Shown: positions 9,177 through 16,437, counted from the stretch's first letter. The stretch: 51,864 nt of DNA from Alphaproteobacteria bacterium (GCA_021298215.1 JAJTEE010000010.1:1-51864), one strand, 5' to 3'. Notes: generated from the sequence alone by a model not told the origin. A program made the numbers and translations.

Positions 9177-9683
9177 TTAAATTTCTTCACACTCCATTTC
9201 CCAACCGACTCTCACGCCCCATTCATTCGTGCTTAAAGAATATTGCACGACCCTTACATTAAGCAATGGTCTATAGCAAATATACCCCTTTGTGTGAGGT
9301 GTTTGCAGCTGCACACTTTTACCTTGGCTATGCATAATAGTAATTTCTTGATTTTCATCATCATACGCAAATATAGAGCCGCCTACAGGTAGTTTATCTA
9401 GACGTATATCGCGCTGGTTTTCTTCGAATTTTTGCCATAAGCGTTGAATACACCCAAGTTCAAGTTCTCTTCCCCTATATAATCCATTGGTCGCAATAGC
9501 TGCTTTATCGCTGCATTTTACAACACTTTTGTACTTTGTGTGCGTATCATCTCCTAGGTAAATCAACTCGCCGTAAACATTGCGATGAAAATCCCCTTGT
9601 GTGATAGGAATTAAAACTTGTTCACAACCACGTGCAGAAAACGGAGGTAGTCCACCAATATTGATTGTTAATTCTGATTCCAT
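9177..9683 (-). CDS. Phage tail-tube-like protein
   Basis: 168 residues starting MESELTINIGG, chosen because AGGGGG sits just before this ATG; an upstream TTG in frame would add nine residues. It follows the tail-completion gene as the major tail gene does in HK97-type phages and GTAs. The content is beta-rich (GGLPPFSARGCEQ, DFHRNVYGELIYLG, IFAYDDENQEITIMH), as in tube proteins of the TP901-1/GTA gp9 kind, though I recognise no diagnostic motif. It would polymerise into the tail tube. It ends the contiguous part of the morphogenesis cluster: no tape measure or tail chaperone follows. Confidence 0.5.
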   Translation of the reverse strand: MESELTINIGGLPPFSARGCEQVLIPITQGDFHRNVYGELIYLGDDTHTKYKSVVKCSDKAAIATNGLYRGRELELGCIQRLWQKFEENQRDIRLDKLPVGGSIFAYDDENQEITIMHSQGKSVQLQTPHTKGYICYRPLLNVRVVQYSLSTNEWGVRVGWEMECEEI

Positions 9684-9691
9684 AATGCCCC

Positions 9692-9796
9692 CTATACATT
9701 TTGTGCCCAACGAGGCAATGACAGCATTAGTGTCGTGTCATATAGTTCGAGATTCCTTAAGATGTCCTCAATCATTTCTTCATCTATATGTATCAT
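9692..9796 (-). CDS. 34-residue ORF coupled to the tail operon
   Basis: A small ORF (MIHIDEEMIEDILRNLELYD...) that starts one base after the tail-completion gene stop and ends eight bases before the tail-tube-like ATG. Its ribosome-binding site GAGGGG is formed by the last codons of the upstream gene, a layout typical of translational coupling. The first 20 residues form an acidic amphipathic helix, and the end is MLSLPRWAQNV. It is far too short for the usual tail chaperone. It may be a remnant or a genuine small virion or assembly protein. Confidence 0.55.
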   Translation of the reverse strand: MIHIDEEMIEDILRNLELYDTTLMLSLPRWAQNV

Positions 9797-9797
9797 T

Positions 9798-10208
9798 TTA
9801 TCCCCTCACTATTGCTTCAAAGACTTGTTGAACATTGCGCGTTTTATTAAGCATCGTTGGAATATCAACGATGCTATTTTCAAGACGCAAAGTGACAATT
9901 TTTCCATCATCAAGTTGGATGGTTTTTCCATCGATTGATCCCCGTAGCCTTTCAGCGATGGTGATCGATTCTTTCCCGCTCAATTTGTTACTTAGAGTTT
10001 TTGCTTGCAGCTTAAGACGTGCTCGAGGGGAATGTTTCCCCAGAGCAAGAGATGTCCATACTTCTTCCAGCTCAAGCACAACCATTGGAAAAGTTGCTGT
10101 TTTTGCTGGGTAATTAATGTGAATATGCTCTCCAATTTGATGATCATCAGTCGACAATTGTATTTTTAGCATATCACGTATAGCGCTAAGCACACCGAAA
10201 TCAGCCAT
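9798..10208 (-). CDS. Tail completion/terminator protein (DUF3168-like)
   Basis: 136 residues from MADFGVLSAIRDML, chosen because GAGGAGG lies seven bases upstream; the longer ORF reading has no such site. The N-terminal helix (a DUF3168 trait: a short helix before the first strand), the central FPMVVLELEE, and the repeated basic strands match proteins that cap the tail tube at the head junction in HK97-type phages and GTAs. It overlaps the adaptor gene by eight bases and is followed after one base by the 34-residue ORF, so the three are probably translated in concert. Confidence 0.65.
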   Translation of the reverse strand: MADFGVLSAIRDMLKIQLSTDDHQIGEHIHINYPAKTATFPMVVLELEEVWTSLALGKHSPRARLKLQAKTLSNKLSGKESITIAERLRGSIDGKTIQLDDGKIVTLRLENSIVDIPTMLNKTRNVQQVFEAIVRG

Positions 10209-10551
10209 TGTGTTCCTCCTCGATACACTCTTTTGCCAGACATTTAACATACGGAAATCCCCTTATTTCTAGCCATGGAGTATATATCTCTAAAAGTTTA
10301 TGATTCCATCCTAACCATCTTAAGTATGCATGTCTAGTATTGCTGATATGCTTTTTATGCATAGTTATAGAATAGCGATTTTTTTGACTCTCAGACTTGT
10401 CTTCAGAGGTATTTAAGGAAGGAGAAATGGGGATAATGTGAGCCCAAAATCGTCCTCCTTTATCTAAAATTTTTTTAAAATCACCGTCTTTTTCTTCGGT
10501 CCAATTTTCGTAAAAAGCTTGTATACGCTCATTGAAATCAGAAATCTTCAT
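10201..10551 (-). CDS. Phage head-tail adaptor (head closure) protein
   Basis: 116 residues. The pattern of an early aromatic strand (GGRFWAHIIPISPS), a basic strand with YSITMHK, and late RWLGWNHKLLEIYTP is that of the phage head-tail joining family (HK97 gp7/SPP1 gp16-like stopper), in which R/W-rich strands around a small barrel close the head before tail docking. It shares four bases with the connector gene upstream (ATGA) and eight with the tail-completion gene downstream. The length is normal for the family. Confidence 0.65.
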   Translation of the reverse strand: MKISDFNERIQAFYENWTEEKDGDFKKILDKGGRFWAHIIPISPSLNTSEDKSESQKNRYSITMHKKHISNTRHAYLRWLGWNHKLLEIYTPWLEIRGFPYVKCLAKECIEEEHNG

Positions 10552-11087
10552 ACTAATCTCCTAACTTGATATGGATGTAAAAAAGTTCTTAGTGTATCTG
10601 GAATGCCACAGAACGACCCTTCTCGATTTTCATGCCAACTAGCTGCCAACACTTTAATTGCCTGGCGTATAGCTTCTGGTACTTTGTCAAAGCTTTCTCC
10701 AAAGCCAGATTTATAGATAATTTCGATCGGAACACCTTTGCTTAAAAGGCAAACATAAGAAAGGCCATTTTTTTCTTCAATAACAAACCGCCTTAGAAGT
10801 TCTTTGTGATCTGGAGTAAAGACATGGTGTACGCTTTCTATTCTTATTAAGTCGGGAAAGGGTAAGCATATGTTAATTTCACTTCCCTTTTTTAGGGGAA
10901 GTGATTTAAAGCACCATTGCGTAGTAAGCAAGGACCGATTGGTGAACTGCTCAACCCAGTCGTATGCCGAACGGAGAAGACTCTTTAATAAAGAGTCTTC
11001 ATCCTCGTGCTCAATACGCATGTGTTCTTTTAGTTCTTCAAGTGGAACCAATTCATCACTTGTAACAAGAAGACGCTTAAGCTGCAT
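10548..11087 (-). CDS. Phage head-tail connector (gp6/gp15-like)
   Basis: 179 residues. The opening LVTSDELVPLEELKEHMRI, then DEDSLLKSLLRSAYDWVEQFTNRSLL, is characteristic of the QLRG/gp6-like connector family: two helices that dock under the portal, with the WVEQFTNR turn typical. The later GFGESFDKVPEAIRQAIKVLAA and the C-terminal HPYQVRRLV also match. It starts two bases after the capsid stop, so it is co-transcribed and probably translationally coupled. Confident at family level. Confidence 0.85.
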   Translation of the reverse strand: MQLKRLLVTSDELVPLEELKEHMRIEHEDEDSLLKSLLRSAYDWVEQFTNRSLLTTQWCFKSLPLKKGSEINICLPFPDLIRIESVHHVFTPDHKELLRRFVIEEKNGLSYVCLLSKGVPIEIIYKSGFGESFDKVPEAIRQAIKVLAASWHENREGSFCGIPDTLRTFLHPYQVRRLV

Positions 11088-11089
11088 AA

Positions 11090-12148
11090 TTATTCACCAG
11101 CGGTAATGAATTTAATTGCGTCAAAATCTACTACATCGCCGCCCAGTCGCTGCGTTACGTAAAATTCAACAAATGGTTTTGCCGAAAATGGATCTCTTAA
11201 AATTGTAAATTCACCGCGATCAACAATTTGATAGCCTAATGAAAAGTTCCCAAACGCAATTGAGGTGGAAGGTGTTCCAGCTTTTAACGCTGGCATTGCA
11301 TCGCTTAAGATGATTGGGAATCCAAGCAGTGTATTTCCACCTCTTTCTTGCAAGCTTGGTTGCCATAAGTATCGTCCTGTCGAAGGTTCTTTCAATCGTC
11401 TGATTTCAGCAAAAGCAGAACGTGACATTACCCAGCATGCACCGCTTAAGTAAGGTGTCTTTAAGCTAGCAACCGTATCAAGTAAAATATCTGCATGAAC
11501 AATTTCACCATTTGCACCAGTGCGATACTCCACCATCTTGCCCCACTCGTAAGCATGCGCCTGTACGCGATCATATGTTAAAAGACCTTTTGGCATCTGT
11601 TCACCAGAACCATTAATAAAAGCATCCTCTTCGAGCTGGCTAAATTTTCGCTCAATACTATCTAATAACCAGCTTTCTAAATTAATGACCGCATCATCAA
11701 TAAGGCGCTGACTAATTCGAGTTCGCGCATACATTTCATGCACGGGAATCAAAATTTTCATTAAGTCAGCTGTATTGGTTTCAGCTCCTAGCGTCGTTTC
11801 ATGTGCCCAGCCGGCGTCGGTATTCCCTTTTTCACGTACAAGCTCTAAGTGATCTGATTGGACAATCGCCTTTCCAGCAATATCGCGAAACAGGGTAGGT
11901 GCAAAAGGCTTTTCGACAATATCTGAAATGCTTGGCTTTCTAATGACTAAGCTTCCTGTGCCTTCTTGCGATGACAATGCCTTTTCGCCGTATTTTACAA
12001 AATTTTGCACATTATCAGCTTTGTCTTTAGTCTCCGTATTCTTAGTATCAAAAACCGGTCTCTCAAGTGCTTTATGCTGCATCTCAGATTGGCCAATATT
12101 TTGTACAGCCTTTTCAAGACGGTTGAGGGATTGTTCTAATGTATTCAT
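11090..12148 (-). CDS. HK97-type major capsid protein
   Basis: 352 residues. An N-terminal helical delta-domain-like part (about residues 1-70) is followed by the HK97 fold: LFRDIAGKAIVQSDHLELV, GWAHETT, the E-loop region, PVHEMYARTRISQRLIDDA (N-arm and spine helix), INGSGEQMPKGLL (a hallmark of this family), TLLGFPIILSDAMPAL and IAFGNFSLGYQIVDRG. Length and order fit GTA and HK97 prophage capsids. It should be processed by the protease at 16692-17249, yet about 4.5 kb of secreted-protein genes lies between the two. Its leader and first codons are shared with three secreted-protein genes. Confidence 0.95.
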   Translation of the reverse strand: MNTLEQSLNRLEKAVQNIGQSEMQHKALERPVFDTKNTETKDKADNVQNFVKYGEKALSSQEGTGSLVIRKPSISDIVEKPFAPTLFRDIAGKAIVQSDHLELVREKGNTDAGWAHETTLGAETNTADLMKILIPVHEMYARTRISQRLIDDAVINLESWLLDSIERKFSQLEEDAFINGSGEQMPKGLLTYDRVQAHAYEWGKMVEYRTGANGEIVHADILLDTVASLKTPYLSGACWVMSRSAFAEIRRLKEPSTGRYLWQPSLQERGGNTLLGFPIILSDAMPALKAGTPSTSIAFGNFSLGYQIVDRGEFTILRDPFSAKPFVEFYVTQRLGGDVVDFDAIKFITAGE

Positions 12149-12258
12149 ATAGTCTCCTTAATGTTGAACATAAAAAAACCGCCGAGGATATCGGCGGTTG
12201 GGTTAAAATTGAGCAAGTCTTTCAGCTTACTCAAACGAAGCCTTGTATATTACAAGGC
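12149..12258 (-). promoter_or_regulatory. Capsid leader, copy 1 of a repeated attenuator-like leader
   Basis: On the minus strand the order is CCTTGTAATATACAAGG (hairpin), a GAGTAAG..CTTGCTC hairpin, then AACCGCCGA-TATCC-TCGGCGGTT with a T7 run (12172-12199), a short ATGTT/AACAT inverted repeat, AAGGAG and ATGAATACA. Nearly the same sequence precedes the genes starting at 13749 and 15276, and part of it the gene at 16093. The last hairpin has all the features of an intrinsic terminator but sits 29 bases before the start codon. Confidence 0.8.
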
Positions 12259-12276
12259 AGCGTGGGGTGAATATTT

Positions 12277-12317
12277 GTCGTCCTGAGCCTTCGAAGAAGG
12301 CGCAAGGACCTAGTTAG
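12277..12317. repeat. Dispersed REP-like element
   Basis: GTCCTGAGCCTTCGAAGAAGG followed by CGCAAGGACCTAGTTAG. Close to the copy at 30178-30218 (TCTGAGCCTTCGAAGAAGCG, then AAGAATCTAGTTA). Confidence 0.65.
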
Positions 12318-12326
12318 TAATATCTT

Positions 12327-13322
12327 TTAAACGGTGTCTACAAGATAAGTATCGTCATACTGCCTTCGCACTTCATCAATCCACTCTTTAAAAGGTGCCA
12401 CTGGGCAACTAGTTGTATATGCGCCATGTTCTGCAAATTCTGGATTGAGTAAGGGCATTACATGAAAGGTATCCAATCTATTAATAATACTGTTTAGAAA
12501 GGCCGCAATTTGCGCATATAATTTTGTTCTTCCATTTGATGCATTCAATGGATTTGCGAATCCCTTTATAATACCTACTACTTCATTATTTTCATTAAAT
12601 ACGGGTCCTCCACTCATTCCATACCTAGGATGGGCTTCATATGGTATTGGAGGTCTTCTCTCTTTGGACGCAATATATCGTCCATAGGGTGCTGAATAAA
12701 CTTTAAATAACTTTTCACTTGCGCGACATTCACAGGTATAAGCTTGCACGGCTCTTCTTTTATTATCTACAACATAACACCACTCATTCCATACGTTTTT
12801 TGCTCCATATCCTACGTAAGTGAGTAGGTGCTGACATTCGTCATAAATTTGTGGACTTTTAAAATCGTCACTAAGCTTAAGGTCAGTGAGCCCTTCTACA
12901 GGTTTCTCTAAAATTAAAATAGCGAGATCATAGCTTCGATTATTCTTAAACTCTGGATGTATCGTACGATACTGCACCTGGTAATATTGGAATGTTTGCC
13001 CATCTATTTCAAAGCCAACTTCGCAGCAAATTTTTTGATTTGCAAAATGAGTATAGCAACAATGCGCAGCTGCTAAGCAGGTTTTTCCACCAATATAAAA
13101 GGCAGATCCTTCCATAGGTATTACATTTCGTCCCTGATCGTGATCTGTGTAATAACGTAGTATGCCAACATTATTGTGAAGAGGGGTTGAATATGCTAAT
13201 CGCTGCAATGCCTCATCTGTGAGTGTTTCATCTATATCATCCGTTGTTGGTAAAGGTGAGTAACTCGCAAAAGCGTGGTTTAAGAAAATAAAGGTTAAAA
13301 ATATTTCGATGAATTTTAACAA
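12327..13322 (-). CDS. Secreted trypsin-like serine protease (S1 family)
   Basis: 331 residues with a signal peptide (FIEIFLTFIFLNHAFA, cleavage near residue 19). The catalytic triad is intact: His87 in CLAAAHCC, Asp132 in YDLAILIL, Ser237 in YGMSGGPVF. Nine Cys residues suggest disulfides in the export compartment. The start is TTG: an ATG eight bases upstream is out of frame and would fit only with one more T. The protein probably cleaves targets outside the cell; the target is unknown. It lies between prohead protease and capsid, next to a dead paralogue at 13879-14832 with which it shares the C-terminal end (..W I.E.R.Q.DDTY...). Confidence 0.9.
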   Translation of the reverse strand: MLKFIEIFLTFIFLNHAFASYSPLPTTDDIDETLTDEALQRLAYSTPLHNNVGILRYYTDHDQGRNVIPMEGSAFYIGGKTCLAAAHCCYTHFANQKICCEVGFEIDGQTFQYYQVQYRTIHPEFKNNRSYDLAILILEKPVEGLTDLKLSDDFKSPQIYDECQHLLTYVGYGAKNVWNEWCYVVDNKRRAVQAYTCECRASEKLFKVYSAPYGRYIASKERRPPIPYEAHPRYGMSGGPVFNENNEVVGIIKGFANPLNASNGRTKLYAQIAAFLNSIINRLDTFHVMPLLNPEFAEHGAYTTSCPVAPFKEWIDEVRRQYDDTYLVDTV

Positions 13323-13404
13323 AATAACATCCCAATTTATGTATCTGAGAGTTATTTTGCGACCGACCTTCTTAAAGAATTTTTAAGTTAAAGCCTATCA
13401 TTTT

Positions 13405-13749
13405 CTATAGTGTCGCAAGGAAGCTGCATATTTCATAAGCGATGACGCCACTTATTACAGTTCCGATAATCTTGCCGCTATGTTTTAAAGTGAACTGTGT
13501 AATCCTTAGAAAAATATCACGGTTGTTACGGGCAGGAGCGGTAGAGGGTTCTTGATATGCAGCACGAAAGGGTGGTACGTCTTGCTCTGACATAATACTG
13601 AGGCCTTCTGCAGAAGCGGATGACATCGAAAGTTGTGTGACGGTAGAATCACTTCGGCCTATTTCAATATCATCGATAATTTCTTCTGTGGCAAAACAAA
13701 ATCCTGTAAGTGCTGCTAACGTAGTAATTTTTATAAATAATGTATTCAT
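13405..13749 (-). CDS. MNT-family small secreted protein
   Basis: 114 residues. Start taken at MNTLFIKITTLAALTGFCFA (AAGGAGACT lies before this ATG); the upstream in-frame extension only translates the leader hairpin. After the signal peptide comes an acidic, Ser-rich segment (EEIIDDIEIGRSD) and a hydrophobic C-terminal helix (KIIGTVISGVIAYEICSF). The last part is related to the end of the proteins at 15431-15691 and 15803-16093. Probably exported and held in a membrane by its C-terminus. Function unknown. Confidence 0.75.
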   Translation of the reverse strand: MNTLFIKITTLAALTGFCFATEEIIDDIEIGRSDSTVTQLSMSSASAEGLSIMSEQDVPPFRAAYQEPSTAPARNNRDIFLRITQFTLKHSGKIIGTVISGVIAYEICSFLATL

Positions 13750-13858
13750 ATAGTCTCCTTTTGTTGAACATAAAAAACCGCCGAGGGTATCGGCGGTTGG
13801 GTTAAAATTGAGCAAGCTTTTAAACTTACTCAAACGAGGCCTTGTGAATTACAAGGCA
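13750..13858 (-). promoter_or_regulatory. Repeated attenuator-like leader, copy 2
   Basis: Same order as the capsid leader: CCTTGTAATTCACAAGG, GAGTAAG..CTTGCTC, AACCGCCGA-TACCC-TCGGCGGTT (13776-13798) plus a T run, AAGGAG and ATGAATACA. Differences from the capsid copy are mostly in loops. Confidence 0.8.
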
Positions 13859-13878
13859 TGCATTCGTGAATTTCTTAT

Positions 13879-14832
13879 TCAAATGCTATTTGCAATATAA
13901 GTATCATCATGTTGTGCACGTGTTTCTTCGATCCATCTTTTAAGTGGTTTTAGTGGTACACTTTGTGGCTCTATTCCAGGTATTACAAGATCTATATTGT
14001 ATGGTGTAATTGTAGTACATGGTATATATGGAATTACAACATTAACAAGGGCAGAATAAATTCCATAAAGTGGTTTGTATAAATTTTCATCTATGCTTAC
14101 TTTAGTATCTTCAGTAATGCGGAAGCCTGAAAATCCAATAATAGATACAAGTTTTTCGTCTTTATCAAAAACACCTCCTCCCCACATGCCTGTATTAGTA
14201 AGAAAATGATAAGGTATAGTCGTGCTATGGCCTTCTCCCCGATAAGGCTCTAAAAATAGCCCAAACTTATCTTCTTGTGTGGTGTATTCTTTAATAGGTA
14301 CTTGTAATATTTTTTTTGAGCCGTTTAGCGTAGAAAATTTCTGGTCTCTTGCAGAAATTGTGCTGTATCCGACATAGATTAATGGGTACTGATCTTCACC
14401 AAAAATTCGTGGTTCTGGTAATTCATCACTGATGGAAAGGCCAGACAATTCAGTAACTGTCCTATCTAAAATTAAAATCGACAAACTATAATTTGATCCG
14501 TTGTAGTCTGTGAGAAATTTTGGATGTTGAACAAAACACTCTACTTTATACCGTTGTACGTTTCCTGAATTGATTTCAAATTCTACTTCGTAGTGACGAA
14601 AAGATTTTAGGAAAGCTGTTGTAAAGCAGGTCTTTCCTTTATAAAAAGTAACAGAAGTACGGTGGTATTCTGATTCGCCTGCACGATATAATTTTCCAAT
14701 ATTGTTATAAGAATTACTTGATGGTGAAGCTGTTAGCTGTTGTTCTATTCTTTTTTCAGCTAGAGCATCCAGCAGAGTTTCACTCGGAATGATCGCCTGC
14801 AGCGCAAAAAGTATTGGTATAAAAAATCTCAT
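13879..14832 (-). CDS. Secreted pseudoprotease, S1 paralogue lacking the whole triad
   Basis: 317 residues with a signal peptide (MRFFIPILFALQAIIPS). It aligns along its length with the active protease at 12327-13322: KTCLAAAHCC versus KTCFTTAFLK (His to Phe74), SYDLAILIL versus NYSLSILIL (Asp to Ser116), GMSGGPVF versus GMWGGGVF (Ser to Trp217), and the shared end KEWIDEVRRQYDDTY versus KRWIEETRAQHDDTY. All three catalytic residues are replaced while the framework is kept and the frame stays open, so it is probably a functional non-catalytic protein (decoy, inhibitor or binding protein) rather than decay. The start has no strong ribosome-binding site. Confidence 0.85.
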   Translation of the reverse strand: MRFFIPILFALQAIIPSETLLDALAEKRIEQQLTASPSSNSYNNIGKLYRAGESEYHRTSVTFYKGKTCFTTAFLKSFRHYEVEFEINSGNVQRYKVECFVQHPKFLTDYNGSNYSLSILILDRTVTELSGLSISDELPEPRIFGEDQYPLIYVGYSTISARDQKFSTLNGSKKILQVPIKEYTTQEDKFGLFLEPYRGEGHSTTIPYHFLTNTGMWGGGVFDKDEKLVSIIGFSGFRITEDTKVSIDENLYKPLYGIYSALVNVVIPYIPCTTITPYNIDLVIPGIEPQSVPLKPLKRWIEETRAQHDDTYIANSI

Positions 14833-14904
14833 GTGTTCACAAAAAAACTGATGTTACTATGAGTATTTTTAATCCATCCTCATTAACAGCCTCCTAACAT
14901 AAGC

Positions 14905-14922
14905 CCTATAAAATGTTATAGG
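14905..14922. repeat. 3' hairpin of the MNT cassette, copy A
   Basis: CCTATAAAATGTTATAGG, a 7-bp perfect stem just after the stop of the gene at 14932. A related hairpin lies at 15764-15781 and a decayed one at about 13393-13410, each after an MNT-type gene. Confidence 0.55.
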
Positions 14923-14931
14923 TAAGGCGAA

Positions 14932-15276
14932 TTAACAGCCACATAATCTCATAGTAATTATTATGCATAAACCACTAATGGAATTTGTTGTGCAAGGAAC
15001 ACAAAATTTTTCTATAAAATCTTCAGGGCAATTTCTTTTTGATAAATATACGGAAAGCGGATCAAGACAATATTGATGCCAATAATTATCTTGTATTTTT
15101 GTTTCTGGTAGATTACCTGAATTTTGATTGATTATTTGCATGTCAGTTGGCTGTATTTGAACGATGTCTTTTCCACGTATTGGACTTTGATGCTTGATGT
15201 GGATCAAATCCTCTTCAGCTGCAAAACAGAAGCTTGTAAGTGCTAATACCGTAATAATTTTTGTAAATGTATTCAT
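14932..15276 (-). CDS. MNT-family small secreted Cys-rich protein
   Basis: 114 residues, signal peptide MNTFTKIITVLALTSFCFAA nearly identical to that of its neighbours, with AAGGAGACTAT before the ATG. The mature part differs from the others: it has a Cys-rich end (YCLDPLS, KRNCPEDF, KFCVPCTTN, GLCII, RLCGC) rather than the ..GIILY.LYY helix. So the leader and signal peptide are shared while the mature region has been replaced or has diverged. Disulfide-bonded exported protein; function unknown. Confidence 0.75.
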   Translation of the reverse strand: MNTFTKIITVLALTSFCFAAEEDLIHIKHQSPIRGKDIVQIQPTDMQIINQNSGNLPETKIQDNYWHQYCLDPLSVYLSKRNCPEDFIEKFCVPCTTNSISGLCIIITMRLCGC

Positions 15277-15388
15277 ATAGTCTCCTTAGGTTAAAAATAA
15301 AAAAACCACTGAGGATATCAGTGGTTGGGTTAAAAATTGAGTAAGCTTTTAAACTTACTCAAACGAAGCCTTGCTTAGTTGCAAGGTT
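15277..15388 (-). promoter_or_regulatory. Repeated attenuator-like leader, copy 3, with compensatory stem changes
   Basis: Same layout as copies 1 and 2, but the terminator stem is AACCACTGA-TATCC-TCAGTGGTT (15304-15326). Relative to AACCGCCGA/TCGGCGGTT two bases changed on each arm with pairing kept. The 3' part before the gene is AGGAGACTAT then ATGAATACA. The CCTTG..CAAGG and GAGTAAG..CTTACTC hairpins are also present. Confidence 0.8.
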
Positions 15389-15430
15389 TCATGGAATTAA
15401 GATGTTATGTCGTTACTTGGATCCAGCTTC

Positions 15431-15691
15431 TTAAATCTCAAAGGACAAATAATATAGACTATACAAAATGATTCCTGCGGTTACTGTTGATGCAGCTCTA
15501 CAGAAAAATTTTTGTGTATAAGAAAGAGTTTCTCTTTGCAGATTAGTAACATTGTTTGTTGTATAAGATGGTGAAATAAAATTCCTTGTTGAAATTCCAT
15601 CTAACTCTGCCTCCAAGCATGGATTATTGCTTCCGCATAAGTTTGCTAAATTTAATATTATAATTATTAATGATTGAATCAGAAGTAGCAC
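15431..15691 (-). CDS. MNT-family relative, short exported/membrane protein with divergent 5' end
   Basis: 86 residues from a GTG (LLLIQSLIIIILNLANLCGS). The C-terminus CRAASTVTAGIILYSLYY matches CQTLSTVTGGIILYGLYY of the next gene, so it is a family member. The conserved leader and the MNT signal peptide are missing, and only a weak AGGTG lies upstream. It is best read as a copy whose front end was lost or replaced. Expression is uncertain. Confidence 0.5.
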   Translation of the reverse strand: MLLLIQSLIIIILNLANLCGSNNPCLEAELDGISTRNFISPSYTTNNVTNLQRETLSYTQKFFCRAASTVTAGIILYSLYYLSFEI

Positions 15692-15763
15692 TCAATTGCA
15701 CCTAGAGTTTTTATATTAAATGTATTTTAATCACGACTTTCTTAAATGATTCCTAAAGGAAAG

Positions 15764-15781
15764 CCTATAAAATACCATAGG
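15764..15781. repeat. 3' hairpin of the MNT cassette, copy B
   Basis: CCTATAAAATACCATAGG, preceded by ACTTTCTTAAATGATTC, which resembles ACCTTCTTAAAGAATTT at about 13366-13382. It marks the downstream border of the cassette whose gene ends at 15803. Confidence 0.5.
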
Positions 15782-15802
15782 TAAACTCGGTTTATCTCTA
15801 AA

Positions 15803-16093
15803 TTATTCATGCTGTTGTGATAAACCAAAGCTATAATACAAACCGTACAAAATGATACCTCCTGTTACTGTTGATAAAGTTTGGCAAGCATATTCTTTCA
15901 TTATTGGGGTTGAGAAGAGTTCTTGAATTCTACTTATAGTTATTTCAAGCAAATTATTTACGATTATAGGCATTTTTGTGCTTCGTTCTAGCGATGCATG
16001 ATGATTCTGATTTTCAACATCATCTGAGCTTTCTGCTCCGAATCCGAAGCTTAATAAAATGGAAGTAATAATAATTTTTGTAAATGTATTCAT
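15803..16093 (-). CDS. MNT-family small secreted protein
   Basis: 96 residues; signal peptide MNTFTKIIITSILLSFGFGA, short polar middle, amphipathic helix (NNLLEITISRIQELFS) and C-terminal hydrophobic helix CQTLSTVTGGIILYGLYY, ending SQQHE. Ribosome-binding site AAGGAGACTAT before the ATG. Closest to 15431-15691 in the C-terminal helix and to 14932-15276 in the signal peptide. Likely exported and membrane-inserting; function unknown. Confidence 0.75.
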   Translation of the reverse strand: MNTFTKIIITSILLSFGFGAESSDDVENQNHHASLERSTKMPIIVNNLLEITISRIQELFSTPIMKEYACQTLSTVTGGIILYGLYYSFGLSQQHE

Positions 16094-16170
16094 ATAGTCT
16101 CCTTAATGTTGAACATAAAAAAACCGCCGAGAGTATCGGCGGTTGGGTTAAAATGGATTGAGTTTTTAAA
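16094..16170 (-). promoter_or_regulatory. Repeated attenuator-like leader, copy 4 (shortened)
   Basis: Keeps AACCGCCGA-TACTC-TCGGCGGTT (16122-16144), the T run, the ATGTT/AACAT repeat, AAGGAG and ATGAATACA. The two upstream hairpins are reduced to a trace (GTTTAAAAACTCAATCC). Confidence 0.75.
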
Positions 16171-16188
16171 CGAGATTAAATACTAAAA

Positions 16189-16428
16189 TTATTCTGTATC
16201 TGAGCCATCTGTATCTTCAGGATTCTCTGCGAGTGTTCCTATTCTGTCTTCTATCTCTATTTTTTTTAATTTTTTAACAGTCATTTTGATACTTTCTAGT
16301 TTTGTAAGCTTAGGTGGGTTAGCTTCTTCATATTCAGAATTTGTAGGGGCTAGTTCAAGTACATCAGGAGTAGGTGCCATGAGCGACTGCGTAAAAAATA
16401 AAACTGATAATAAATAGAAATTTCTCAT
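16189..16428 (-). CDS. Small exported acidic protein, unknown
   Basis: 79 residues: signal peptide MRNFYLLSVLFFTQSLMA, then a Pro/Glu-rich segment, a Lys-rich helix (KLESIKMTVKKLKKIEIEDR) and an acidic end (ENPEDTDGSDTE). No ribosome-binding site of note. Part of the cargo between prohead protease and capsid. No recognised family. Confidence 0.65.
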   Translation of the reverse strand: MRNFYLLSVLFFTQSLMAPTPDVLELAPTNSEYEEANPPKLTKLESIKMTVKKLKKIEIEDRIGTLAENPEDTDGSDTE

Positions 16429-16437
16429 AAAATCACT

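Noticed and set aside
13750..13833. Longer N-terminus for the 13749 gene (28 extra residues)
   Set aside because: The extension only translates the leader hairpin; AAGGAGACT fits the inner ATG, as in the other three copies.
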